Part shown: one piece after another, positions 36,119 through 44,076 of the stretch | Position numbering within the stretch: the stretch's first letter is position 1 | Layout: the number at the start of each line of letters is the position of its first letter | Assembly (NCBI RefSeq): GCF_001953955.1 | Contig: NZ_CP019301.1 | Location: 574,501 to 638,500, forward strand | DNA length: 64,000 nt | Direction of reading: 5' to 3' | Source: Prevotella intermedia ATCC 25611 = DSM 20706 | GTDB lineage: Bacteria; Bacteroidota; Bacteroidia; Bacteroidales; Bacteroidaceae | Position numbers and translations under genes: made by a program | Notes under the pieces: generated by a model | The model's database searches: none | What the model saw: only the letters and a program-made list of their open reading frames with translations | What the model was told of the DNA's origin: nothing

Positions 36119-36847
36119 CTATGGGTTATCGGTATGCCATACAGGAGCTTTATCGAAGCCTACAATATATTCAGTGTGAGGATGACCATACTTAGGACTA
36201 ATTTGCCAAATGATTTCTACATTATCTGGAAGTTGTTCAAAGAAAGAGGCTAACACATCCATATTCTCCTTTGTCCTGTCTGCTTCAAGGCTTTGCAACT
36301 CCAGCCCGAGCATAACAGTTCGAATATTATTATTGCTATAGGATATAGGATAAATGGGCTGGTCTAACGAGAGGGCTGTTCCCGAAGTAATATATGTTGC
36401 TGTACGAGCAAACCTCCTAAAATCATTAAAATCCATACCTATGAGTCCAACAGTTTCTATGAAATGATGGAAAAACAGCAGATAGTGCAGAATGTCATCT
36501 TGTACTGTACTATCTTGTGAGGTAAGAATATTATAGAATTCCCATCTTTCCTTGAACAAATCATACTGCATGCTAGAGTGCAGGTCTAGAATAAAAATGC
36601 TACCAGCTATACCTTTATACTGTTTAATAAAAGAGTCTATTTCAGATACATATACTTCAGCATTGTCAGTGAAGACAAAAATAGCTAAGCATTGTTTGGA
36701 GTGTAAGTCGTCATTACAATTACATATATCTTTATAGGGCAGTTGCAGACTGCTTAGTATTTCTTTGGCTTTATCACCAAAACAATGATAAGCAACAAAT
36801 TGCTGATATGATTCCCCAAAATCTAAGAGTTGCTTTAAGTCTTCCAT
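36119..36847 (-). CDS. Unknown protein, 242 aa, nuclease-cluster neighbour
   Basis: I do not recognise this protein. It is soluble, acidic and Cys-containing (DICNCNDDLHSKQC near 39-52), with an alternating strand/helix pattern (CLAIFVFTDNAEVYVSEIDSFIKQYKGIAGSIFILDL). Its C-terminal third (FARTATYITSGTALSLDQ, then TVMLGLELQSLEADRTKENMDVLASFFEQLPDNVEIIWQIS) faintly recalls the C-terminal domain of FtsZ/tubulin-like proteins, but without an N-terminal GTP-binding GGGTG motif. It lies between a PD-(D/E)XK protein (18 bp upstream) and a metallophosphoesterase (9 bp downstream), so it is probably part of one cargo operon. Confidence 0.6.
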   Translation of the reverse strand: MEDLKQLLDFGESYQQFVAYHCFGDKAKEILSSLQLPYKDICNCNDDLHSKQCLAIFVFTDNAEVYVSEIDSFIKQYKGIAGSIFILDLHSSMQYDLFKERWEFYNILTSQDSTVQDDILHYLLFFHHFIETVGLIGMDFNDFRRFARTATYITSGTALSLDQPIYPISYSNNNIRTVMLGLELQSLEADRTKENMDVLASFFEQLPDNVEIIWQISPKYGHPHTEYIVGFDKAPVWHTDNP

Positions 36848-36865
36848 TTATTTCTTTTCTAAATC

Positions 36866-37990
36866 TTAGATTTTGAAACAAGTTTCTATTTCACTAATCT
36901 TATTCTTTATCCACTTTAGCACTTCTTCTTTTCCAATTGCGGGATATTGAGCTATATCATGCCAGTTGTTACCTTCGTTATCAGAAATCCAACTCCAACC
37001 ATAAGGATAATTTTGGGTTGGTTCATGTGTAAAGCAATCTAATTTAGATTGCTGCACGATTGTCTTATCCTCCGAAGCAACCGCAATCCACGCTTCTTTC
37101 CAACAGGCTTCGTCTGTTTTAATAACGATAAAATGATTTCTTTTGCTATTCAAACTTTTCCATAAAGCTCCATTGTCATCTTGACGTTCGTTAAAGCCAA
37201 GGTCTTTTAGGGGCTTAATTATACAGTCTTTCCTTAATTTGTCTCCAATTTGTTCCCTTAACAGTAGCAATTCGGAAGTAACATCAATATTGTTAGATTG
37301 AATGACTTTCTTAATAATACTTTGTTGATATTTTGTATCCATATCTTGGTGAGTAAGTTGTTTGATAATCGTGATATAATCTTTGATGGTGCGGTGAACA
37401 GGCTTTTGGGGTTTACTCTTCATTAACTTTTTTAACAGCTTTAGAACATCCTGTGCATAGGAAAGTTTGATAAATTCAAAATCTTCTCCTCCTAATGAGT
37501 CTGGAGAAGGTTCATTACCATATAAAGTAAGATAAACTAATTTGAAATTATTTTCTCCAAACGTTTTTAACCCATAGTTATAATATCGAAGCAGTTGATT
37601 AGGCTGGTCACTTGCATAAATCTTATTTTCAATGATAACGGCATGTCCCCTATCTTCAAGAATAATATCTATACGGCCGCCAGTAGCTTCTGTTACTTCT
37701 CCTATGGGGCGTTCAACTATCTGCTCTTTACAATATGTAATATAATCCTCTGGCAATCCCAAAGCTATAAGGAACGATTTGAGAAATTCATTTTCCAAGC
37801 CATGGTTTGCCTTTGGATTGAGTAATGTTGCAAGTAAACGTGAATGCAAGCGTACTTCGTCAGAGCATATATCCAACGCAGAAAACACATTAAAGCTTTT
37901 TCCTTCCTTCTTTTCTTTCTTTAGCCTCTCTTGTTCAGCATGATGTAATGGTAATAACTGAGATAGTAATTCCTTGATGTTATTGGACAT
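36866..37990 (-). CDS. PD-(D/E)XK nuclease family protein (PDDEXK_4-like), 374 aa
   Basis: The N-terminal half matches the PDDEXK_4 family (PF14281): FNVFSALDICSDEVRLHSRLLATLLNPKANHG followed by the active-site strand pair GGRIDIILEDRGHAVIIENKIYASDQPNQLLRYYNY. Asp in RIDIIL and Glu-Asn-Lys in IENK are the catalytic set (about 105-125). The C-terminal half is unassigned. The family is common in defence islands and is a likely DNA nuclease. It lies 12 bp from the DUF1016 gene and 18 bp from the unknown gene, so co-transcription is likely. Confidence 0.85.
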   Translation of the reverse strand: MSNNIKELLSQLLPLHHAEQERLKKEKKEGKSFNVFSALDICSDEVRLHSRLLATLLNPKANHGLENEFLKSFLIALGLPEDYITYCKEQIVERPIGEVTEATGGRIDIILEDRGHAVIIENKIYASDQPNQLLRYYNYGLKTFGENNFKLVYLTLYGNEPSPDSLGGEDFEFIKLSYAQDVLKLLKKLMKSKPQKPVHRTIKDYITIIKQLTHQDMDTKYQQSIIKKVIQSNNIDVTSELLLLREQIGDKLRKDCIIKPLKDLGFNERQDDNGALWKSLNSKRNHFIVIKTDEACWKEAWIAVASEDKTIVQQSKLDCFTHEPTQNYPYGWSWISDNEGNNWHDIAQYPAIGKEEVLKWIKNKISEIETCFKI

Positions 37991-38002
37991 AATATAAATG
38001 TT

Positions 38003-39286
38003 TTAGTTGTATTCTTGCTCCACAATCTTACTTAACTCTTCCTCAACCTCCTCCACCGTAGGCAAAGCAGATTTTAGATTATCAGGGATAGCCTTTGATA
38101 GTTGGTAATCACTCACACCAATTGGTTGGTCGTAACCTGAGAGGGCATATTGCGCTACCACCTTATCGCCACCATTGCAGAGAAGCAAGCCGATGGTCTT
38201 ATTGTCATGCTCGCCACGGAGAGTATCGTCCACTACATTGATGTAGAAGTTAAGTTGTCCCATATATTCAGGCTTGAAAGGTGTGGCTTTGAGTTCGATA
38301 ACAACGTATGCATGCAGCTGGATGTTATAGAGAATAAGGTCGGCATAAAAATCAGAATCACCCACTTCAAAATGCTTCTGCTGTGCGACAAAAGCAAAAC
38401 CACTACCCATTTCCAGAAGATATTTGGTGATATGCGAAACCAATTGCCGTTCAATGTCTCGTTCTGCCATTTTATCTGTCTGTCCCATAATATCAAAGAT
38501 ATATGGGTCTTTCATCAGATAATTGGCAAGGTCGCTTTGCGGTTTGGGTAATCGCACAGAGAAGTTGCTCACTTTCGTTGTCGTAATCTGCCGAGCAAAA
38601 AGATTGGTTTCTATCTGCATTTGCAGAACATTGCGACTCCACCCATTAGCAACTGCTTGCATAATGTACCAATAGCACTCGCCCAAAGGGAGTTTACTAT
38701 TAAGCAGAATAACATGGCTCGCCCAGTTAGTGCGAACAATGGCGGAATGCTTGAATATTTCCTCTATCTGACTGATGTCGCAGTGATAGATTGTTGACAA
38801 TGTTTCAGTAATTTCTTCTAATTGTGCAACAGGCTGTTGCGTAATTGTGTTCGATTGATTACCTGTGGATTGAATTAGTGCAACAGGTTGTTGCACTATT
38901 TGATTGAGTTCATTAGTCAAGCTCAAAATATTTTCTATTGTAGGAGTCGTGAGCAAGCTATCTATCCTATCCATTTCTTTCAGCACTTCCAACGGATAAG
39001 CACTGGCAAACTGGCACATATAGAAGATATTTCTACGAGAATAACCTTTCTTATCAGGGTATTTAGAATGTATCGCCTTGGAAAGATTATCTATGACTTT
39101 GCTTCCCCAACCTTTTTTCTTTTGGAGGTAGAGAATAAAATGCCCCACCTTCCAATAATGGAAGAGCATATCGGCATTAGCCGAAGTAATCATGCGCACT
39201 TGTGTATGCTCGAGGTCAGTACCAATAGCTCGTACAACGAGAGATAAATCTTGCTTATCGGCTTTCTGTATTTTATCTTTGCTCAT
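38003..39286 (-). CDS. DUF1016/YhcG-type PD-(D/E)XK nuclease, 427 aa
   Basis: A YhcG-like protein. The N-terminal DUF1016 domain is visible (ANADMLFHYWKVGHFILYLQKKKGWGSKVIDNLSKAIHSKYPDKKGYSRRNIFYMCQFA). After a linker with two copies of a QQPVA motif separated by TQ-rich sequence comes the C-terminal nuclease domain: FEVGDSDFYADLILYNIQLHAYVVIELKATPFKPEYMGQLNFYINVVD, with Asp and Glu-Leu-Lys as catalytic residues. YhcG proteins are tied to retron/defence and DNA-repair contexts, but their substrate is unsettled. It is 12 bp downstream of the integrase gene on the same strand. Confidence 0.88.
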   Translation of the reverse strand: MSKDKIQKADKQDLSLVVRAIGTDLEHTQVRMITSANADMLFHYWKVGHFILYLQKKKGWGSKVIDNLSKAIHSKYPDKKGYSRRNIFYMCQFASAYPLEVLKEMDRIDSLLTTPTIENILSLTNELNQIVQQPVALIQSTGNQSNTITQQPVAQLEEITETLSTIYHCDISQIEEIFKHSAIVRTNWASHVILLNSKLPLGECYWYIMQAVANGWSRNVLQMQIETNLFARQITTTKVSNFSVRLPKPQSDLANYLMKDPYIFDIMGQTDKMAERDIERQLVSHITKYLLEMGSGFAFVAQQKHFEVGDSDFYADLILYNIQLHAYVVIELKATPFKPEYMGQLNFYINVVDDTLRGEHDNKTIGLLLCNGGDKVVAQYALSGYDQPIGVSDYQLSKAIPDNLKSALPTVEEVEEELSKIVEQEYN

Positions 39287-39298
39287 ATTGTCTTGGAG

Positions 39299-40591
39299 TT
39301 ATAATTGATTGAATTTACTCATAGCATTCGCCTTGATATCGTCTGCAATATCAATGTAAGGTTTCATAGCCTTGTAATCGCTATGCCCAGTCCATTTCAT
39401 AACTACCTGCGGAGGAATGCCCAAAGCGAGAGCGTTACAGATGAACGTTCTGCGACCAGCGTGCGTGCCAAGCAAAGCATATTTAGGTGTAACTTCGTCA
39501 ATACGCTCATTACCTTTGTAATACGTTTGGCGAATAGGCTCATCAATTCCAGCGATTTCTGCCAATTCTTTGAGGTAGTCATTCATTTTCTGATTGGTAA
39601 TAACAGGCAGCACCTTGTCATCTTCAAATGCCACATCTTTGTATTTATCAAGGATTGCTTTGCTGTGATTGTTCAATTCGATAATCAAACTATCGGAAGT
39701 CTTGACCGTTGTAACCTTAATATGGTCGCCTTTAATATCACTTCTGCGGAGATTGAATACATCCGAATAGCGCAAACCTGTGAAGCATTGGAAGAGGAAA
39801 ACATCACGTACACGTTCGAGAGCCTGCTTGTTGGCAGGTATTTCGAACTCTCGGAGACGGTTGAGTTCATCCCAAGTGAGAAAGATGATTTTCTTTTGGG
39901 TACTCTTGAGTTTTGGCTTGTAGCTGTCGTAGGCGTTGTTCTGATGCAAACCTTTCTTGAAAGCCCAGCGCAAAAACCATTTCAAGAAACTCAGTTGCTT
40001 GCCAATGGTTGTATTGCGCATCTCCTTTACATCACGCAGATAACCCACATAGTCATTCAAGCCTCGCTCATCAAAGAACTCAAAGGTAAGTCCTTCATGA
40101 AAGTTGGTCAAATGATTTTTCACGGCTGCAAATTTCTCAAACGTGGAGTCCGTCCAATTGTTCTGACGTCCACAATCCTCGACAAAATCATCAAACACCT
40201 GAAAGAAATCACAAGGTAACGCTTCTTTCTTTGGCTTAGGTTCTTCGCTCACAGGTTTGTGCAAAGCATTGAAAGCCTCCTTTATCTGTTCGGGCGTTGG
40301 CATTACGTCCTCTACCTCAAACCTCTTAAAGATTGACTGTATTTCCGTGTAATACTCCAAGAGCGAAGCATTGATTTCAGAAGCCGATTGTTTCAGTTTG
40401 TTGCTACAACCATTCTTCACACGCTGCTTATCTGTATCCCACTTGGCTGAATCAATGCGATAGCCAGTGGTGAACTCAATCCGCTTGGACGCAAAATTAA
40501 CGCGCATACGAATAGGTACGTTCTCTGTGATAAGAACTCCGTTCTTCTTCCTGCTCTCCAACGTGAAGATGATGTTCCGTTTGATATTCAT
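39299..40591 (-). CDS. Tyrosine integrase of the 29-kb element, 430 aa
   Basis: A complete phage-type integrase: arm-binding domain (NIIFTLESRKKNGVLITENVPIRMRVNF), core-binding domain about 120-225, catalytic domain about 230-425. The canonical catalytic set is present: Arg in FTGLRYSDVFNLRR, H-x-x-R in GTHAGRRTF and the Tyr nucleophile in GHSDYKAMKPYIDI near 414. It thus differs from the IntDOT-like enzymes elsewhere in the window, which lack the box-I Arg. Its start lies 160 bp from the att core at 40751, reading inward, as expected for the integrase of the element to its left. Confidence 0.92.
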   Translation of the reverse strand: MNIKRNIIFTLESRKKNGVLITENVPIRMRVNFASKRIEFTTGYRIDSAKWDTDKQRVKNGCSNKLKQSASEINASLLEYYTEIQSIFKRFEVEDVMPTPEQIKEAFNALHKPVSEEPKPKKEALPCDFFQVFDDFVEDCGRQNNWTDSTFEKFAAVKNHLTNFHEGLTFEFFDERGLNDYVGYLRDVKEMRNTTIGKQLSFLKWFLRWAFKKGLHQNNAYDSYKPKLKSTQKKIIFLTWDELNRLREFEIPANKQALERVRDVFLFQCFTGLRYSDVFNLRRSDIKGDHIKVTTVKTSDSLIIELNNHSKAILDKYKDVAFEDDKVLPVITNQKMNDYLKELAEIAGIDEPIRQTYYKGNERIDEVTPKYALLGTHAGRRTFICNALALGIPPQVVMKWTGHSDYKAMKPYIDIADDIKANAMSKFNQL

Positions 40592-40618
40592 ACCTTCAGG
40601 TGTATTGTTTTATGCACC

Positions 40619-40626
40619 CAAAGTTA
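40619..40626 (-). promoter_or_regulatory. -7 box of the integrase promoter
   Basis: The minus strand reads TAACTTTG, an exact TAnnTTTG match, 28 bp upstream of the integrase start. Between it and the att core (40640-40750) are three TGATA motifs about 10 bp apart (40710-40740), possible integrase or accessory-factor sites. Confidence 0.6.
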
Positions 40627-40750
40627 CACCCTAAAAATGATATTACCAAAGATTTTCCGTGAAATCTCATTTTATTAACATTTTGCGTAAACTACTATAT
40701 TACAATAGATTGATACGATTTGATAGTTTGTGATAGTTCGAGAGAAAGAG

Positions 40751-40763
40751 CCTCTCTCTCCGC
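40751..40763 (+). other. att core copy shared by the 29-kb element and integrase module A
   Basis: CCTCTCTCTCCGC equals the tRNA-Ser 3' end and 11683-11695. The following bases TAATAGGCTTC are the same as those next to the tRNA (56690 downward, minus strand), so this copy is the outer end of module A. Relative to the tRNA copy it is inverted. Confidence 0.8.
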
Positions 40764-40820
40764 TAATAGGCTTCAAAAGGACTTCACAAAGGTTGTCAAT
40801 TTAGCCTTCAAAAATTAGCT

Positions 40821-40852
40821 AATCGTTGTAAAATCAAGGTTTTACAACGATT
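40821..40852. terminator. 13-bp perfect hairpin near the att core of module A
   Basis: AATCGTTGTAAAA pairs perfectly with TTTTACAACGATT around TCAAGG, followed on the plus strand by TTTCTTTG. The identical hairpin is at 56601-56632 in module B. It can shield the integrase region from outside transcription. Confidence 0.65.
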
Positions 40853-40922
40853 TTTCTTTGTATATACCTCTATCGCCTGACGGCATAACCCTATGTTTTG
40901 ACAGTCATTATTCGGTCAAATT

Positions 40923-40972
40923 CTGCTACATAAACTGCTACACAAAAATTGTAGCAATAAAAAATGTAGCAG
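40923..40972. other. Four integrase arm-type boxes of module A
   Basis: CTGCTACA at 40923 and 40935 and the inverted forms TTGTAGCAA at 40949 and TGTAGCAG at 40965 form a symmetric cluster. The same cluster stands at 56481-56530, and related boxes at 11459-11618. Placement between att core and integrase fits arm-type binding sites. Confidence 0.65.
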
Positions 40973-41034
40973 TGACGGGATTTTGAATACCATATTGACG
41001 GCATCAACTCTTTCTTTTTCAAGGTATTAAGTAT

Positions 41035-41042
41035 TAACTTTG
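41035..41042 (+). promoter_or_regulatory. -7 box of the module A integrase promoter
   Basis: TAACTTTG matches TAnnTTTG, 33 bp before the integrase start. The same box (minus strand) precedes the module B integrase at 56415-56422. Confidence 0.6.
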
Positions 41043-41074
41043 CAGCCGAGTGCTACACAAAAGAATGATGCATT

Positions 41075-42307
41075 ATGAGAACAAATTTCAAGGTGTCCTT
41101 CTACCTACGCTCAAACTATGAGAACAAAGAAGGAAAGTCGCCTGTAATGCTCCGAGTATTCCTTAACGGAGAGATGGCTAATTTCGGATCTACGAAAATA
41201 TTCGTGGACAAGTCGCTGTGGAATAACACTACCAGCAGGCTCAAAGGTCGGACGGCAGAAGCCTTATCCGCTAATGCCGCATTGGACTCCATTTCCACAA
41301 TGCTGAATAACATTTACCACAAATTCGAGGATGATGAATCCTTGTCATTGGATAAAATCCGCTCATTCTTTGTCGGGAAAGACAGGGAGTACACGACCTT
41401 TCTCCCTATATTCGACAAGTTCAACGAAGATGTCAGACAGCGTGTCGGACATACCATCAGCAAGGATAGCCTGCAAAAGTACAGCGTTTTAAGAAGGCAT
41501 TTCGCAGAATTCCTTATCTATAAGTATGGGAAGAAAGATATTGGACTGGCAGAGTTCACGCCATCCGTAGTACAGGATTTTGAGTTATATCTGAGTACGG
41601 CGGCTGGGTGTGCCTATAACACATCAGTCAAGAAATTGAAGGCACTGAAAACCGTGACCATCTATGCGCAAAAGCGTGGCTATCTTCTTCACGACCCATT
41701 CCTCAATCATCGTTTCCACTTGGAGCCGGTAAACCGTGGTTTCCTCACGGACGAAGAAATCATGAAGATAGCCAACAAGGATTTCGGCATCCAGCGTTTG
41801 GAACTGGTAAGGGACGTTTTCATCTTCTCTTGCTTTACAGGTCTGGCATACATTGACGTGTCCAATCTCACACCGGACAATATCGTAACACTTGATGATA
41901 AGCAGTGGATTATGACCAAGAGACAGAAAACAAGTGTGGAGACAAATGTTTTATTGCTTGACATTCCCAAGAGTATCATCGCCAAGTACAGTCATAAGAC
42001 CTATCGGAACGGCAAACTATTTCCCATCCTAACGAATCAGAAAACCAACGCATATTTAAAAGAAATTGCCGACCTTTGCGGTGTCAAGAAGAATCTGACC
42101 TTCCATCTTGCCCGGCATACATTTGCGACCATGTCGCTCAGCAAGGGCGTTCCTATGGAAAGTGTGTCGAAGATGTTGGGACATACCAACATTAAAACGA
42201 CACAAATTTATGCCCGTATAACCAATAAGAAGATAGAACACGATATGGAACAGTTGGCGGGCAAGTTAGATAAGTTCAATGTTGCTATGGGCATCAACTC
42301 AAAATAA
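41075..42307 (+). CDS. IntDOT-like tyrosine integrase, module A, 410 aa
   Basis: A complete integrase: arm-binding domain (MRTNFKVSFYLRSNYENKEGKSPVMLRV), core-binding domain about 110-210, catalytic domain about 220-400 with LARHTFATMSLSKGVPM and the Tyr in MLGHTNIKTTQIYARI. The box-I arginine is replaced (FTGLAYIDVSNL), as known for IntDOT of CTnDOT. It is the first gene of a five-gene module and closely related to 55152-56378, from which it differs at scattered residues (for example KSLWNNTTSRL versus KTMWNNATSRL). It probably recombines at the tRNA-Ser 3' end. Confidence 0.93.
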   Translation: MRTNFKVSFYLRSNYENKEGKSPVMLRVFLNGEMANFGSTKIFVDKSLWNNTTSRLKGRTAEALSANAALDSISTMLNNIYHKFEDDESLSLDKIRSFFVGKDREYTTFLPIFDKFNEDVRQRVGHTISKDSLQKYSVLRRHFAEFLIYKYGKKDIGLAEFTPSVVQDFELYLSTAAGCAYNTSVKKLKALKTVTIYAQKRGYLLHDPFLNHRFHLEPVNRGFLTDEEIMKIANKDFGIQRLELVRDVFIFSCFTGLAYIDVSNLTPDNIVTLDDKQWIMTKRQKTSVETNVLLLDIPKSIIAKYSHKTYRNGKLFPILTNQKTNAYLKEIADLCGVKKNLTFHLARHTFATMSLSKGVPMESVSKMLGHTNIKTTQIYARITNKKIEHDMEQLAGKLDKFNVAMGINSK

Positions 42308-42332
42308 TGTACAACCCTAAACCAAGAAGATT

Positions 42333-42800
42333 ATGACAACAACAAAGAAAGAGCTTTCTTACTTCCGTTTGAAGTTGGAAGCGTATCTCGGAGAGCATTA
42401 TCCAGAGAGAGTGAATGAAAATACGTTTGTAACTGCTCGCGCAGACGAAGCATTGACAGCTTACTGCGATGCTGTAGCACAAGGTTTTTCTCACCCGGAG
42501 GCGGAGGTAATGGCAAGCGAAGTTCTGTATCAAGGACTGCATTTCTCCAAGTACGACACGCTTGTGTCTGTCTTAGAGGGTGAGTTCGAGAAAGAACTTC
42601 CTTCTCCTCTTCCTGAAAGACTAGCACCAATGCTTCTGAAGAATAAGGCTGTGCAAAGCGTTTTCAACAAGTATGAACTGACAGACGACTTTGGGGCGAG
42701 TCCTGAGTACGATAAACTCTACACCGAACTGACAGGAACAATCGTTCTGATCATCGAGGTTAATGGTCTGCCAACTGTCGATAGTGAGAACATGACTTGA
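42333..42800 (+). CDS. DUF1896 family protein, module A
   Basis: 155 residues with all DUF1896 blocks (KKELSYFRLKLEAYLGEHYPERV; FVTARADEALTAYCDAVAQGFSHPEAEVMASEVLYQGLHFSKYDTLVSVLEGEFEKELPSPLPERL). It follows the integrase by 25 bp and is likely co-transcribed. The function of this family is unknown; steady linkage to integrases suggests a part in integration control or excision. Confidence 0.9.
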   Translation: MTTTKKELSYFRLKLEAYLGEHYPERVNENTFVTARADEALTAYCDAVAQGFSHPEAEVMASEVLYQGLHFSKYDTLVSVLEGEFEKELPSPLPERLAPMLLKNKAVQSVFNKYELTDDFGASPEYDKLYTELTGTIVLIIEVNGLPTVDSENMT

Positions 42801-42813
42801 TGTAACACCATCG

Positions 42814-42936
42814 GGAGCTTTTGTAGTGTCAAGAGCCAAGATAAGCGCTCCACTCCACACGCCAAGAGTTTGTACAAACACTTGTCTTTGTGTAGCCAGA
42901 GCATCTTGTTATTGCTCTTGAACTATTAAAAGCTCC
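42814..42936. other. Long imperfect inverted repeat between DUF1896 and membrane-protein genes
   Basis: A 23-nt arm at 42814-42836 is complementary to 42914-42936 at 19 positions, enclosing 77 nt that include GTTTGTACAAAC. The mirror copy in module B (about 54490-54645) keeps the pairing. The right arm ends 3 bp before the next start codon, so folding could hide its translation start. Confidence 0.55.
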
Positions 42937-42939
42937 GAT

Positions 42940-43287
42940 ATGAATACAATCATCATGAATCAAGATGTCCACACACCAGCCTTCATCAAGGCAGACGCAT
43001 CGAATAAAACCGATAATATCAAGCAGCAGCCGACTTCTCCCAAGCAAGTCCGCCGCTTCTCTTGGACACGCTTCATCGAACTCGCTATCCTGCTTTCCGT
43101 CGTTATCGGTATCATTTGGCTTATCTCGAAGATAGTAACGCCACAAGTCGTAACTGTCGTGTCAGTCATTGCAGGCTTTCTGATACTACGCTTTATAGTC
43201 AGGGTAATTCTAAAAGTAACATTTGCGCTGCTGAGCATTCTATTTTGGTTGGCTATTCTCTGTGCCATCCTGCTATGCGTGCTTTGA
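42940..43287 (+). CDS. Small membrane protein of the integrase module A, 115 aa
   Basis: The first 50 residues are polar (MNTIIMNQDVHTPAFIKADASNK) and the rest is almost wholly hydrophobic, giving two to three transmembrane segments: FIELAILLSVVIGIIWLISKI, VVSVIAGFLILRFIV and VTFALLSILFWLAILCAILLCVL. A basic patch (KQVRRFSWTR) precedes the first. The function is unknown. A homologue with the same layout is at 54139-54486. A start at residue 6 (MNQDV) is also possible. Confidence 0.75.
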   Translation: MNTIIMNQDVHTPAFIKADASNKTDNIKQQPTSPKQVRRFSWTRFIELAILLSVVIGIIWLISKIVTPQVVTVVSVIAGFLILRFIVRVILKVTFALLSILFWLAILCAILLCVL

Positions 43288-43326
43288 GAAGCACAGCTCT
43301 GTAAAACCTTTCATGTTATTTCATCA

Positions 43327-43367
43327 GGTGGTTATCTCGCATTTTGAGATAGCCACCTTTTCTATTT
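43327..43367 (+). terminator. Rho-independent terminator after the membrane-protein gene
   Basis: GGTGGTTATCTC (43327-43338) pairs with GAGATAGCCACC (43346-43357), one G-T pair, followed by TTTTCTATTT. It lies 40 bp after the stop codon at 43287. A matching hairpin is at about 54063-54093 in module B. Confidence 0.8.
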
Positions 43368-43459
43368 CCCACTACGAGCGTTGCACTTTTGCTTCTTTTC
43401 CAATGCTCCACGATATGCGATGACAAGAAGACGGATGCTGTTCCCTTTTTATCCGCAAA

Positions 43460-43575
43460 GGTAGTACGGGGCATGTGGCTTTCAAAAGGTCTGTGCCGCT
43501 TGGTTTGTCTGGAAAATCTCCACACCTACGGGTAGTATTTTCCGACAAAACCTTGTGTAAGCCTGCCCCGCTACC
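43460..43575. other. Conserved, highly structured 115-nt intergenic segment
   Basis: Outer arms GGTAGTACGGGGCA (43460-43473) and TGCCCCGCTACC (43564-43575) pair with one 2-nt bulge. Inside, GGAAAAT (43511) pairs with ATTTTCC (43537), flanked by further GTC/GAC and GGTTT/AAACC pairs. The same fold is kept in module B (about 53843-53965) despite base changes. It occupies most of the gap before the 143-aa gene; the product, if any, is unknown. Confidence 0.5.
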
Positions 43576-43639
43576 TCTATTTTGCTACAAAAAGGAATCA
43601 GCATACTCCGATCTTTGGACGCATAAAAAAAATGTCGCT

Positions 43640-44071
43640 ATGGATAAGCAAAAAGTAAATACAACATCTTCGATGAACAGAAAAGGATATAGCTCCTCCT
43701 CTCATTACCGCATTAACCCTACGGCTGAAAAAAGTGAGCAAGTGTTGGCAATTAAGTTTGTACAATGGGACGTTCCCCCGTTGGAGAGCCTTTGTAATAG
43801 CAAAGTATATCTCCTGCGTATGAAACTCTATCGTGGCGAAATGATGAGCCGTGAGGAAAAGAATTGGCTATGTGAAGCGGTGAACTCTAATACCTACTTC
43901 CGTACTGCCGTTCCCCTACAAGGCTATCGCTTTGACTTCTTCGATGTGCTGAAGAAATACCTTGTCAATCAGTACGGACAATGGACAGAGTATTACGCAC
44001 CCGACAGAACAAGCCTAAGAGCCTACCTATATGGGCGCATCAATCAGATAGTAGAAATCCCAAAATACTAA
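43640..44071 (+). CDS. Unknown module protein, 143 aa, copy A
   Basis: I do not recognise this family. It starts MDKQKVNTTSSMNRKGYSSSSHYRI, a Ser-rich basic beginning, followed by a compact soluble part (EQVLAIKFVQWDVPPLESLCNSKVYLLRMKLYRGEMMSREEKNWLCEAVNSNTYFRTAVPLQGYRFDFFDVLKKYLVNQYGQWTEYYAPDRTSLRAYLYGRI). The ATG at 43640 is chosen because it corresponds exactly to the start of the module B copy (53777), while the longer upstream frame is not conserved. It directly precedes the PcfK-like fragment by 5 bp, as in module B, so both are probably one transcription unit. Confidence 0.78.
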   Translation: MDKQKVNTTSSMNRKGYSSSSHYRINPTAEKSEQVLAIKFVQWDVPPLESLCNSKVYLLRMKLYRGEMMSREEKNWLCEAVNSNTYFRTAVPLQGYRFDFFDVLKKYLVNQYGQWTEYYAPDRTSLRAYLYGRINQIVEIPKY

Positions 44072-44076
44072 GCAAT

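Larger units (their letters stand above)
11683..40763. mobile_element. Mobilizable integrative element of about 29 kb carrying a MADS-like defence operon
   Basis: The unit is bounded by direct 13-bp repeats derived from a tRNA-Ser 3' end (11683-11695 and 40751-40763). An integrase (39299-40591) lies 160 bp from the right end and a complete mobilization/replication set sits at 31007-35490. No conjugation (type IV secretion) genes are present, so it would need a helper. Cargo is the nine-gene defence operon and the nuclease-type cluster at 35.5-39.3 kb. Direct experimental boundaries are lacking; the right repeat is shared with the next module. Confidence 0.65.
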
